Shown: positions 42,820-51,028 of the stretch, in pieces
Numbering within the stretch: the stretch's first letter is position 1
Layout of the letters: each line of letters begins with the position of its first letter
From: Actinoplanes xinjiangensis
GTDB lineage: Bacteria; Actinomycetota; Actinomycetes; Mycobacteriales; Micromonosporaceae
DNA: 64,000 nt
Direction of reading: 5' to 3'
Assembly (NCBI RefSeq): GCF_003148685.1
Contig: NZ_QGGR01000033.1
Span: forward strand, 40,687 to 104,686
Position numbers and translations under genes: made by a program
Notes under the pieces: model-generated
What the model was told of the DNA's origin: nothing
Database searches by the model: none
Seen by the model: the letters and a program-made list of their open reading frames with translations, nothing else

Positions 42820-42866
42820 GCGGTGACAGGCGCGCACGATCGCTGATCGTGTGCGCCTGTCACCGC
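42820..42866. repeat. 47-bp palindrome in island A
   Basis: 22-nt arms beginning GCGGTGACAGGCGC and ending GCGCCTGTCACCGC, a 3-nt loop and one mismatch. The counterpart in island B (63467-63513) has kept the left arm but gained several mismatches on the right. Confidence 0.9.
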
Positions 42867-42928
42867 TGTCGACGGGTGTCGTCGTGCATACGACCGCGGG
42901 GGCTCGCTGGCGCAAGGGTGCAACGGCT

Positions 42929-43044
42929 GGCTGGCCCTCACCGCTGTCTCAGGTTCGCTGAGACAGCGGTGAGGACCAGCCAGATCTTCTCGGCTGGTCG
43001 TCACCGCTGCCTCGAGGGCCCCGAGACAGCGGTGACGACCAGCC
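42929..43044. repeat. 53-bp palindrome array, locus 4 (two units, 63-bp period)
   Basis: Units at 42929-42981 and 42992-43044 with the 10-bp spacer AGATCTTCTC, inside island A. The first has CTGTCTCAG/CTGAGACAG inner arms; the second has GCCTCGAGG at the centre and TCGT/ACGA at arm positions 7-10. Confidence 0.92.
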
Positions 43045-43792
43045 GGAAAGATCGACGGCCCACCGGCGCGCACCGGAAACCGGAAAGCGGGCACGCCCGG
43101 CCCCGCTGCCAGCGGCGCCAGTGCCACCGCCGCCGCCACCGCCACCAGCGCTGCCAGCGCCGCCAGCGCCGCCGCTGGCTTGGGCCAGCGACTGTCGAGA
43201 TGGGGCCAGGGAGGAGCACCGCCGGCCCGGCTCCGGTAGAGCTGCCACCAACCTCCGACCAGACCATCGCCATCTTGTGGAATCACGAACATGGCACGCC
43301 GAAGTCCACCAGATGGCGGTGACGATGGCAGTGAGAAGCGATCTTGTGGAGTCCCGCTCCAGGACGCGGCACAGAGGATGAGACGACCAGACGGTCCGGC
43401 GTCGACCACGCAACGGCCGACACGCGCAGACGCCGAGATGGCGGAACGCAGCGCAGCACGACGCCACGCCTTGGCGCGGCACGGACAACGCGGGGAAGGG
43501 TTGCCAGCACGAGCGGCGGGACCGTACGAGCGACGCGATACGACACAGGCGACGCGGGGTGGGCGACGCGGCAGGAACGGTGGGCGGCGCGGGTAGAGAC
43601 GGCGCGGAAGGGAGCCGGCACGAACGGCGCGGCGGCACAAGCAACGCGCTACGACCGAGCGACACGGCACGGCGAGGGCGACGCGGGGCGGGGCGGGGTG
43701 GGCGACGCGGGGCCTGGTGTGGGTGCGGAGGGTTGGTGTGGGGGCTGCGGGAGGGGTGGGTTGCGGTTGGGGGCGGTCGATGGCGTACCGGA

Positions 43793-45031
43793 TCAGGGGG
43801 TGTAGAGGTGCAGGCCGGCCCAGAGGGCGGTGACCGCGGCGACCACGGTGAGGGGGACGGTGGCCGCGCCGAGTTTGAGGAATTCGGAGGTTCGGGGGGC
43901 GGCGTCGCGGGCGTGCAGGATGCGGCGCCAGAGCAGGGTGGCGAGGGAGCCGGCGTAGGTGAGGTTGGGGCCGACGTTGACGCCGATGAGTACGGCCAGG
44001 AGCAGGCCGGGTGAGTGGGCGACCGCGGGGAGCAGGACGAGGGTGGCGGGCAGGTTGTTGAGGACGTTCGCCAGGATCGCCGCGAGGGTGGCGGCGCCGA
44101 GGAGGCCGAGCCAGTCGGGGTGTTGGGGGAGCCAGGTCTCGATCCGGTCGCCGAGGCCGTTGGAGCGGACGGCCAGTACCACCACGCCGAGGGCCAGGAC
44201 GAAGGCGCAGAAGGCCGGGTTCGCCTCGGTGAGCAGGGCGAACGGGTGGATGTCGCGGCGGCGCAGCAACGGTATGGCCAGGGCGACCGCGCCGGCGGCG
44301 GCGATCCAGGCGGGTTCGACGCCGAGTGGCTGGAGCGCGGCGAAACCGGTGAGGGTCACGGCCAGGATGGTGAGGGCGTAGCGGGGGGCGGGGCCGGGGT
44401 CGCCCGGGTCGGGGGTGGCGGGGGCGGACAGGTCGTCGGCGAAGAAGAGCTGGAAGATCAGGAATTCGACCAGGATGACGGCCAGCCAGGGGGCCGCCAT
44501 CAGAGCGGCGAAACCGGCGAAGGTGAGGCCGCTCGCGGCGAAGGCGAGCAGGTTCGTCAGGTTGGAGACGGGCAGCAGCAGGGACGCCGAGTTCGCCAGG
44601 TGGTTGCAGGCGTAGGCGTGCGGGCGGTGGCCGACACCGGCGCGGGCGGCGACCGCGAAGACCACCGGGGTGAGCAGGACGACCGTGGCGTCCAGGCTGA
44701 GGACGGCGGTGGTCAGGGCGGCGGCGCCGAAGACGGCGCCGAGGAGGCGGCGGGGACGGCCTTTTCCGGTACGGGCGACGAGCGCGCCCATCCAACCGAA
44801 GACGCCGTGTCGTTCCGCCGTGAACGCGAGTACCAGGATCGCCGCGAGGAAGGCGACCGTGGGGGCCAGGTCCTCCACCTCGTGCAGCGCCGCGGAGGGA
44901 GTGACCAGGCCGAACCCGACGGCCAGGGCGGCGGCGGGTACCGCGGCCGCGGCTTCGGGGAGTCCCCGGGGCCGGGCCACGGCGAAGGCGAGAACCGCCG
45001 CCAGCAGCACCAGCGCGATGATCATCAACAC
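43793..45031 (-). CDS. ArsB/SLC13-like anion permease
   Basis: 412 aa, about 11-12 TM helices. Ion-transporter-superfamily hallmarks are present: ILVLAFTAERHGVFGWMGALVA, LTTAVLSLDATVVLLTPVV, NHLANSASLLLPVSNLTNLLAF, ANVLNNLPATLVLLPAV and GVNVGPNLTYAGSLATLLWRRI. The last two are typical of ArsB arsenite pumps. No arsR, arsC or arsA is adjacent, so arsenite efflux is likely but unproven; other oxyanions or carboxylates remain possible. Start: GTG 45031 or ATG 45025, neither with a strong Shine-Dalgarno sequence. Confidence 0.82.
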   Translation of the reverse strand: MLMIIALVLLAAVLAFAVARPRGLPEAAAAVPAAALAVGFGLVTPSAALHEVEDLAPTVAFLAAILVLAFTAERHGVFGWMGALVARTGKGRPRRLLGAVFGAAALTTAVLSLDATVVLLTPVVFAVAARAGVGHRPHAYACNHLANSASLLLPVSNLTNLLAFAASGLTFAGFAALMAAPWLAVILVEFLIFQLFFADDLSAPATPDPGDPGPAPRYALTILAVTLTGFAALQPLGVEPAWIAAAGAVALAIPLLRRRDIHPFALLTEANPAFCAFVLALGVVVLAVRSNGLGDRIETWLPQHPDWLGLLGAATLAAILANVLNNLPATLVLLPAVAHSPGLLLAVLIGVNVGPNLTYAGSLATLLWRRILHARDAAPRTSEFLKLGAATVPLTVVAAVTALWAGLHLYTP

Positions 45032-45115
45032 CGGTGAAGCCTAGGAGCGGCACCCCGGTCCCGCGAGCCGGGCGGAGCCGGTGTGACGAGGCCCGCCCCG
45101 GCCCGGGACCGGAGG

Positions 45116-46432
45116 TCAGGCGGTGGCGTCCTCGTCGCCGGGCTGCTCGGAGAGCGGCCGCAACCGCAGCTTGGTGATCGCCCGCCCGGTGATCTCGACG
45201 ACCTCGGCGGTGTGGCCGTCGATGCCGACCGTCTCGCCGGGGACGGTCGGGATGTGGCCGAGGCGGGCCAGTACCAGGCCGGCCACCGTCGTGTAGTCGC
45301 CGGCGTCGGTCTCCTCGATGTCGACGCCGATGTCCGGCAGGTCGTGGATCGGGAAGGTGCCGGGCAGCAGCATCGCGCCGTCCTCTTCGTGGATCACCGA
45401 CTGCACGTCCCGGTCGCTCTCGTCGTAGATCTCGCCGACGACCTCCTCGACCAGGTCCTCCATGGTGACGATGCCGTCGATGGCGCCGCGCTCGTCGACG
45501 ACGAGGGCGAACTGCTGGCGCTGGACGCGCAGCTGGCGCATGGCGTCGGACACCTTCAGCGTCTCGGGCAGGAACAGCGGCTCGAACATGTGGTCGCGGA
45601 CCCGGCCGTCGGCGGTGATCAGGTCACGCAGGTGGACGACACCGAGCACGTCGTCGAGGCCCATCGCACCGGTGACCGGGGCGCGGGAGTGGCCGCCCTT
45701 GACGAGGCGGGCCAGCGCCTCGGGGGCGGGCAGGTCGGCGGGGAGGATCAGCACGTCGCGGCGCGGGATGAGGATCTCCCGCAGGATGCGGTCGGCGATC
45801 TCGAAGGCGCCGCTGATGATGGTGCGCTGCTCGGCGGTGATGTCCTGCTGGGCGGCGACCATGTCGCGGATCTCCTCGGTGCTGACCTCCTCACGGCCGG
45901 CGTCGGGGTCGCCACCGGAGAGGCGGACGACCAGGTCGGTGGACTTGCCGAGCAGCCAGACGACCGGGCGCGACAGGGTGGCCAGCACGTCGAGCGGGCG
46001 GGCGACCAGCATCGCCCAGCCCTCGGCCCGCTGCATGGCGACGCGCTTGGGGGCGAGTTCACCGACGACCAGGGTGAAGAACGTCAGGACCATCGTGACG
46101 AGGATGATCGAGGCGGGTTCCGCGGCGCTGCCGAGGAACCCGAGAGGTTTGATCAACGGCTGTGCCAGTGACACCGCCGCGGCAGCCGAGGCGAGGAAAC
46201 CCGCCAGGGTGATGCCGATCTGAATGGTGGCCAGGAACCGGTTGGGGTCCCGCGCCAGCTTGGCGAGGGTCCTTCCGGTGCGGGACTGCCGCTCGAGACG
46301 CTGCAACTGGCTCTCCCGCAGCGAGATGAGCGCCATCTCACTGCCCGAGAACGCCGCGTTGAGCAGCACCAGCACCACGACCAGGACAACTTGCCAGCCG
46401 TATCCGCCCACGGCGGACATCAACTCCTTCAC
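45116..46432 (-). CDS. CNNM/CorC-family membrane protein (DUF21, CBS pair)
   Basis: 438 aa. The DUF21 transmembrane domain covers residues 1-200 (LLNAAFSGSEMALISLRESQL, ATIQIGITLAGFLASA, VVGELAPKRVAMQRAE). Two CBS domains cover about 215-340 (ILIPRRDVLILPAD, FALVVDERGAIDGIVTMEDLVEEVVGEIYDE). A C-terminal CorC_HlyC domain ends GRAITKLRLRPL. The family is linked to Mg2+/Co2+ efflux and resistance; the old hemolysin name is historical. GTG 46432 is the start. The gene stands alone, 84 bp upstream of the ArsB-like gene in the same direction. Confidence 0.9.
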   Translation of the reverse strand: MKELMSAVGGYGWQVVLVVVLVLLNAAFSGSEMALISLRESQLQRLERQSRTGRTLAKLARDPNRFLATIQIGITLAGFLASAAAAVSLAQPLIKPLGFLGSAAEPASIILVTMVLTFFTLVVGELAPKRVAMQRAEGWAMLVARPLDVLATLSRPVVWLLGKSTDLVVRLSGGDPDAGREEVSTEEIRDMVAAQQDITAEQRTIISGAFEIADRILREILIPRRDVLILPADLPAPEALARLVKGGHSRAPVTGAMGLDDVLGVVHLRDLITADGRVRDHMFEPLFLPETLKVSDAMRQLRVQRQQFALVVDERGAIDGIVTMEDLVEEVVGEIYDESDRDVQSVIHEEDGAMLLPGTFPIHDLPDIGVDIEETDAGDYTTVAGLVLARLGHIPTVPGETVGIDGHTAEVVEITGRAITKLRLRPLSEQPGDEDATA

Positions 46433-46554
46433 GAAGAGACGAAGGCATCAGGCTACCGGTGCCCACTGGAAGGATTCCCAGGGGAATCACCATCCATGCG
46501 GGCCGCGAGGTGCGCCTTCGGCGTCGACGTGGGGTTCCGGGGGAAGCCGTTCTC

Positions 46555-48573
46555 CTAGGGGGTCGCGACGGCCTCCGCCTCCAGGGTGAAGATCGAGCCT
46601 CCGGCGGGGTACGGCTCGTGCCGTACCTCACCGTGGTTGGCGCGGGCCAGGCTCCGCACGATGTAGAGCCCGAGGCCGAGGCCGGTCCCGCGGACCGTGC
46701 CGGCGTCACGTTCGGCCCGGGTGAGGCGGTCGAACAGTCGTGGCCGGAGTTCCTGCGGCACGCCGGGGCCGTGGTCCTCGACGTGCAGCAGCACCCGGCC
46801 GCCGGGGGCCGGCTCGATCCGGACGGCGGTCGCGCCGCCGGCGTACCTGGCGGCGTTGGCGAGCAGATTGACCAGGACCTGCTGGAGGTGGCCGGGGTTG
46901 AAGCGCAGGGTGACGTCCGGGCCGGTGACCGGGACTCCGGTGGCGCCGGCGCTCTCCAGGGCCTGCGCGATCCCGGCGTGCAGGGACACTTCGCCGCGGA
47001 CGGCGCTGAGGTTGCCGGCGTCGATGCTGACCATCGACAGCACCTCGCGGACGATCTCGTCGAGCCGCTGCGCCTGCCGGCTGATCACGGTGACCGCCGT
47101 CGCGGTCGGCGAGCCGGCCTCGAGGTCGTCGGCGAGCAGGTCGCTGTAGCCGAGGATGGCCGACAGCGGGTTGCTGATCTCGTGCCCGAGCATCCCGATG
47201 ATGTCGAGTTTGAGCTGGTTGGCGGCTTCCAGGGCGGTGTTGCGCTCGGCGAGGGCGGCGGCTGCCTGGTCACGGGCCCGTTCGGCGATCCGTCGCTGGG
47301 AGATGTCGGTGACCACCACGATGAGGTGTCTCGGGTGGTCCTGGGCGTTCCGGACGAGCGAGACGGTGGCCTCGACGTCCACCCAGTGCCCGTCGGCGTG
47401 CCGCAGCCGGGTCTCGTGGGTGTAGGAGGCGGCGTCGCCGGCGAACAGCCCGGCGATCTCGTTGTGGGCGTACGCCAGCTCGTCGCGGTCCAGCAGTTCG
47501 GTGTCGATCACCCGGCCGACCATGTCCTCGACCCGGCGGCCGAGCATCCGGGCGAACGCCTGGTTGACGGCGATCAGCGAACCGTCCAGGGCGCGGATCA
47601 GCTGGCCCACCGCCGAGTGCGTGAACTGGGCCCGGAACCGCTGCTCGTTGAGGGCGAGAGCCTGTTCGGCGGCGCGGGCCGCGGTCACGTCGGTGTTGAT
47701 CTCCAGCACCTCGACGTCACCGTCGCCGTCGCGGTGGACGACCTGCCGGCTGAGTACGGTGACCATGCGCCCGGCGGCGGTGAGGTGCTGGACCTGGCCG
47801 TCCCAGTGCCCGTCCTCCGTCAGGGCGGCCTGCTGCCGCGCGGCCGAGCCGTTCTCGAAGACCGTGCCGAGCAGGCGGTGGACACGCCGGCCGTGGGCCG
47901 CCTCCGAGGTCCAGCCGTAGAGGCTCCGGGCGCCGCTGTTCCACCAGAGGATGGTGCCGTCGAGGCGGCGTACGATCACCGCCGCCGGGATGAGTTCCAG
48001 CAGTGCGGCCTGCCGGTGCAGCCGGGCGTCCGCCGCACGTTGCGCGGTGACGTCCTCGACCTGCACCACGGCGTACGACGGAGCGCCGTCCCCACCGCGT
48101 ACCACCGCGACCCGGATCGACACGGCGACGGTGTGGCCGTCCTTGTGCAGGTAGCGGCGCTCGGCCCGGACCGAGTCCGGCCCGGTGGTGATCATCTGCC
48201 GCAGCGCGTTCTCGGTGAGGGTGACGTCGTCCGGGTGTTGCAGGTCGTGGAACGACATCCGCAGCAGTTCCTCGGCCGAGTAGCCGGTGATCGCCGTCAG
48301 CGCCGGGTTGACCTGGAGGTATCGCCCGAACGTCCGCTCGTCGACGCTGGACAGGGCGAGGCCGAGCGGCGAGTTCTCGAAGGTGAGGCGGAAGCGGGGG
48401 TCGTGGGCGGCGGTGACGGCCCGCTGGGCCTCGATCGTGGAGAGCAGGACGCGGGTGTGCCGGGCGGCCTGCTCGTCGGCGGCCCGCCGCTGGGACATGT
48501 CCCGCACGACGGCGTGGAACTGCCGGTCACCGCCGGTCTCTGCACTGCCTGTCACGTCGTCACCCCGTTCCAC
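46555..48573 (-). CDS. Soluble triple-PAS sensor histidine kinase
   Basis: 672 aa without TM. PAS1 is about 60-180 (FENSPLGLALSSVDERTFGRYLQVNPALTAITGY), PAS2 about 190-305 (LIPAAVIVRRLDGTILWWNSGARSLYGW), and PAS3 about 315-440 (FTHSAVGQLIRALDGSLIAVNQAFARMLGR). A coiled linker, H-box MLGHEISNPLSAILGYS, NLLANAARYAGG, DHGPGVP and GTGLGLGLYIVRSL follow. The GHEISNPL box is characteristic of a subgroup of actinobacterial PAS kinases. GTG 48573 follows GGTGGAAGAG. No regulator is adjacent; the TetR gene upstream is on the same strand 57 bp away. Confidence 0.9.
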   Translation of the reverse strand: MERGDDVTGSAETGGDRQFHAVVRDMSQRRAADEQAARHTRVLLSTIEAQRAVTAAHDPRFRLTFENSPLGLALSSVDERTFGRYLQVNPALTAITGYSAEELLRMSFHDLQHPDDVTLTENALRQMITTGPDSVRAERRYLHKDGHTVAVSIRVAVVRGGDGAPSYAVVQVEDVTAQRAADARLHRQAALLELIPAAVIVRRLDGTILWWNSGARSLYGWTSEAAHGRRVHRLLGTVFENGSAARQQAALTEDGHWDGQVQHLTAAGRMVTVLSRQVVHRDGDGDVEVLEINTDVTAARAAEQALALNEQRFRAQFTHSAVGQLIRALDGSLIAVNQAFARMLGRRVEDMVGRVIDTELLDRDELAYAHNEIAGLFAGDAASYTHETRLRHADGHWVDVEATVSLVRNAQDHPRHLIVVVTDISQRRIAERARDQAAAALAERNTALEAANQLKLDIIGMLGHEISNPLSAILGYSDLLADDLEAGSPTATAVTVISRQAQRLDEIVREVLSMVSIDAGNLSAVRGEVSLHAGIAQALESAGATGVPVTGPDVTLRFNPGHLQQVLVNLLANAARYAGGATAVRIEPAPGGRVLLHVEDHGPGVPQELRPRLFDRLTRAERDAGTVRGTGLGLGLYIVRSLARANHGEVRHEPYPAGGSIFTLEAEAVATP

Positions 48574-48630
48574 CGCGCTCTTCCACCGCGGGGCAGATCG
48601 GCAGGGTCCCGGAGGTCCTGAGAGCCGGTG

Positions 48631-49203
48631 TCAGCCCGGCAGGAAGACCCCGTCCAGCACGAGGTCCACCGCGCGGTCGGCGGCGGCGCGGGCGGCCCGG
48701 ACGTCGTCGGTGGCCTCGGCGACGCCCTGCACCATGGTGAACAGCAGGGACAGGTCCTCCGGAACCAGGTCGGCACGGACGTGCCCGTGCTCGCGGGCTC
48801 CGTTCAGCGGCGTGACGAAGGCCGCGATCACCCGCTGCCGGTACCGCTCCTGGAGTGCCGGATCGAAGCGGCGTACCAGTTTGACCAGGCCGCGCAGCTC
48901 GATCTGGGAGTGCAGGGTCTCGCGGAGCAGATCGCGGAAGGCGGCCGGGTGCCCGGAGTGGGCGGCGACCCGGGTCTCCAGGATCTCCAGCTGGTAGGTG
49001 AGCACCGCGGCGGTGAGCGCCTGCCGGTCGGCGAAGTGCCGGTAGAGGGTGGCCTGGCCGATGCCGGCGCGCCGGGCGATCTCGGGCATCAGGGCGACGG
49101 TGTCCTCCCCGGCCAGCACCTCGCTCGCGGCCTCGAGGATGGCCGCGCGATTGCGCTGGGCGTCGCGTCGACGTGCGGTCGGGGTTCCGTAGAGCACCTG
49201 CAC
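48631..49203 (-). CDS. TetR-family repressor of the adjacent hydrolase gene (inferred)
   Basis: 190 aa. HTH at about 15-62: RNRAAILEAASEVLAGEDTVALMPEIARRAGIGQATLYRHFADRQAL. The C-terminal dimer/ligand domain is all-helical. It is divergent from the secreted CocE-like hydrolase gene, with a CGTTAC-N6-GTAACG inverted repeat in the shared 120-bp gap. That is the classic layout for local, probably ligand-relieved, repression. The initiator ATG at 49203 is preceded by CAAGGGGG. Confidence 0.88.
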   Translation of the reverse strand: MQVLYGTPTARRRDAQRNRAAILEAASEVLAGEDTVALMPEIARRAGIGQATLYRHFADRQALTAAVLTYQLEILETRVAAHSGHPAAFRDLLRETLHSQIELRGLVKLVRRFDPALQERYRQRVIAAFVTPLNGAREHGHVRADLVPEDLSLLFTMVQGVAEATDDVRAARAAADRAVDLVLDGVFLPG

Positions 49204-49225
49204 CCCCTTGGCTACCGACGAGTTA

Positions 49226-49243
49226 CGTTACTAGCCGGTAACG
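49226..49243. promoter_or_regulatory. Candidate TetR operator
   Basis: CGTTAC, six bases, GTAACG: perfect 6-bp half-sites in the gap between divergent tetR and hydrolase genes, 22 bp from the tetR start. Length and position suit a TetR-family operator. Confidence 0.5.
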
Positions 49244-49323
49244 AGAATGTCACCATCTTCAAATTCTCGGAACCGATTTCTACGCTGCCGCCACGTTCGC
49301 TCCCCTGAAATCGAGGAGTGTTG

Positions 49324-50877
49324 ATGGCGCTTCGCCGCTTGACCACACTGATCGCTGCCGTCGCCCTGGCAGCGACCACATTGACCACCACCTCACCGGC
49401 CCAGGCAGCCGCTGGCACGACCGGTTTCCGGGCCGTCGAGATCACCGGTGACGGCGGGGTCGCCCTCAAGGCCAACGTCATCGCGCCCTCGGCGAGCGGA
49501 CGGCATCCGGCGGTGATCCTGCCGTCCAGCTGGGGACTCAACGACCTGGAGTACCTGGCACAGGCCAGAATCCTCGCCGGGCGCGGGTACGTCGTGGTGT
49601 CGTACACGCCGCGCGGCTGGTGGCTGTCCGGCGGGGAGATCGACACCGCCGGGCCGAAGGACATGGCCGACCTGACGAAGGTGGTCGACTGGACGATCGC
49701 GAACACGGCCGCGGACCCGGGCCGGATCGGGGCGGCCGGCATCTCGTACGGCGCCGGGATCAGCCTGCTCGGGGCGGCCTTCGACAGCCGGATCCGGGCG
49801 GTCGGCGTCCTCAGTGGATGGACCGACCTGGTCTACTCGCTCTACGCCGACCAGACCCGGCACCGCCAGTCGGCCGGGCTGCTGGAGCTGGCCGCGCAGA
49901 TCGTCGGCAAGCCGAGCGCCGAGCTGACCGACGCGATGAAGGACTTCAACGCGAACGTGGACGTCGGCGACGTGATGGCCTGGGCGAAGGTGCGGTCCGC
50001 CGCCACCTACCTCGACCGGATCAACACCAACAACCCGGCGGTGCTGATCGCCAACGGCTGGGGCGACACGTTCTTCCCGCCGAACCAGATGGTCGACTTC
50101 TACGGGCGGCTGACCACCCCGAAGCGTCTCGAGCTGCGCCCCGGCGACCACGCGATCGCCGAGCTGACCGGTGTGCTCGGCCTGCCCAACGAGGTGTGGA
50201 CGAGCCTCTACGGCTTCCTCGACGAGCACCTGGCCACGGGTACGAGCCGCCCGAACCCGATCTACCTGAAGCCGCTCAACGCCTCCGCCGAGTCGTACCC
50301 GACGTGGTCGGCGCAGGCCTCCTCGACCACCCGGTACGGCCTCGGCCGGATCCGGGCCCTGGACGGCACCGGCCTGCTGGGCGGCGCGGTCAGCTCCGGC
50401 TGGACCAAGACGCTGCCGGCCGACCGGGACACCATCGCCAACGGCGGGACCGTGCTCATCTCCAACGGCGCCGCGGCGATCACCGGGCAGCAGCCGTCGG
50501 TGTGGCTGCCGTTCGTGGACCGCGGGCGGGCCGGCGTGTGGGCGGCCGAGCGCCGGTCGTCGGCGCAGCGCCTCCGCGGCATCCCACGGGTGCACCTGGA
50601 ACTCTCCGGCGTCGCGGCGGCCGGGACCGTGGTGGCCTACCTCTACGACCTGGACCACCTCGGCAACGCCAAACTGATCACCCACGCGCCCACGACGTGG
50701 CTGGAGAAGAAGAGCAGCGTCGACCTGAAGCTCCCGGCCACCGCCTACGACCTTCCGGCCGGGCACTCGCTGACCCTGGTGGTGGACACCGTCGACCCGC
50801 TCTACTACGACGAGAACGAATCAGGGGAATCCATCACCATCGGTGGCGGATCCTACGTGGACGTACCCATTCGCTGA
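49324..50877 (+). CDS. Secreted CocE/X-Pro dipeptidyl-peptidase-like hydrolase
   Basis: 517 aa. Signal peptide 1-29 (RRLTTLIAAVALAATTL to AQAAA). The alpha/beta hydrolase core has VAYTPRGWW-like VVSYTPRGWWLSGG, the nucleophile elbow GISYGAG with S141, and a later GWGDTFFPPNQ and GDHAIAEL region supplying Asp and His. The C-terminal beta-sandwich from about 350 (VHLELSGVAAAGTVVAYLYDLD, SLTLVVDTVDPLYYDENESG) matches the jelly-roll of S15/CocE enzymes. It would cleave peptides or esters outside the cell. ATG 49324 follows GAGGAG. It is probably controlled by the divergent TetR. Confidence 0.88.
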   Translation: MALRRLTTLIAAVALAATTLTTTSPAQAAAGTTGFRAVEITGDGGVALKANVIAPSASGRHPAVILPSSWGLNDLEYLAQARILAGRGYVVVSYTPRGWWLSGGEIDTAGPKDMADLTKVVDWTIANTAADPGRIGAAGISYGAGISLLGAAFDSRIRAVGVLSGWTDLVYSLYADQTRHRQSAGLLELAAQIVGKPSAELTDAMKDFNANVDVGDVMAWAKVRSAATYLDRINTNNPAVLIANGWGDTFFPPNQMVDFYGRLTTPKRLELRPGDHAIAELTGVLGLPNEVWTSLYGFLDEHLATGTSRPNPIYLKPLNASAESYPTWSAQASSTTRYGLGRIRALDGTGLLGGAVSSGWTKTLPADRDTIANGGTVLISNGAAAITGQQPSVWLPFVDRGRAGVWAAERRSSAQRLRGIPRVHLELSGVAAAGTVVAYLYDLDHLGNAKLITHAPTTWLEKKSSVDLKLPATAYDLPAGHSLTLVVDTVDPLYYDENESGESITIGGGSYVDVPIR

Positions 50878-51028
50878 CGTAACGGAAATGGATCACCGGT
50901 GCCACCGGTGTTCATATCCTATTAGGACTCAATGGCCGGGATGGGAAACCGCCCGGAATCATGAGCGTCACTATGGTTTCAGACCGGAGCACCCGCCCCG
51001 CAATGATCGGCCCATAGGTTCGGGACCT

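Larger units (their letters stand above)
42675..43264 (+). repeat. Repeat island A (inverted copy of island B)
   Basis: About 590 bp that match the reverse complement of 63037-63658 over their whole length at roughly 85% identity by eye. In order it holds GACTCTTCTCGGCG, a 29-bp palindrome, a 47-bp palindrome, two 53-bp palindromes, GATCGACGGCCCACC, GGAAACCGGAAAGCGGGCAC, a GCC-rich stretch that varies most between copies, and GAGATGGGGCCAGGGAGGAGC. No protein frame is preserved across both copies. Confidence 0.9.
42319..43792. other. 1.47-kb gene-free region holding island A
   Basis: No open frame here has a credible start, Shine-Dalgarno sequence and family match. 42319-42674 is C-rich with no clear feature apart from a GATCTTGTGAAG motif at 42632. 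42675-43264 is repeat island A. Related ATCTTGTGG motifs occur at 43272 and 43341. 43400-43790 is G-rich low complexity (GACGCGG-like runs). Base composition and lack of codon bias argue against hidden genes. Confidence 0.7.

Noticed and set aside
42849..43322. Protein with a 21-residue repeat (AG-x-HRCL ... ETAV-x-TSR) read through the palindromes
   Set aside because: 63 bp equals 21 codons, so any stop-free frame repeats. The same frame appears at loci 1, 2, 4 and 5 but with unrelated flanks and no ribosome-binding site, and it shifts frame between islands A and B in the GCC-rich part.
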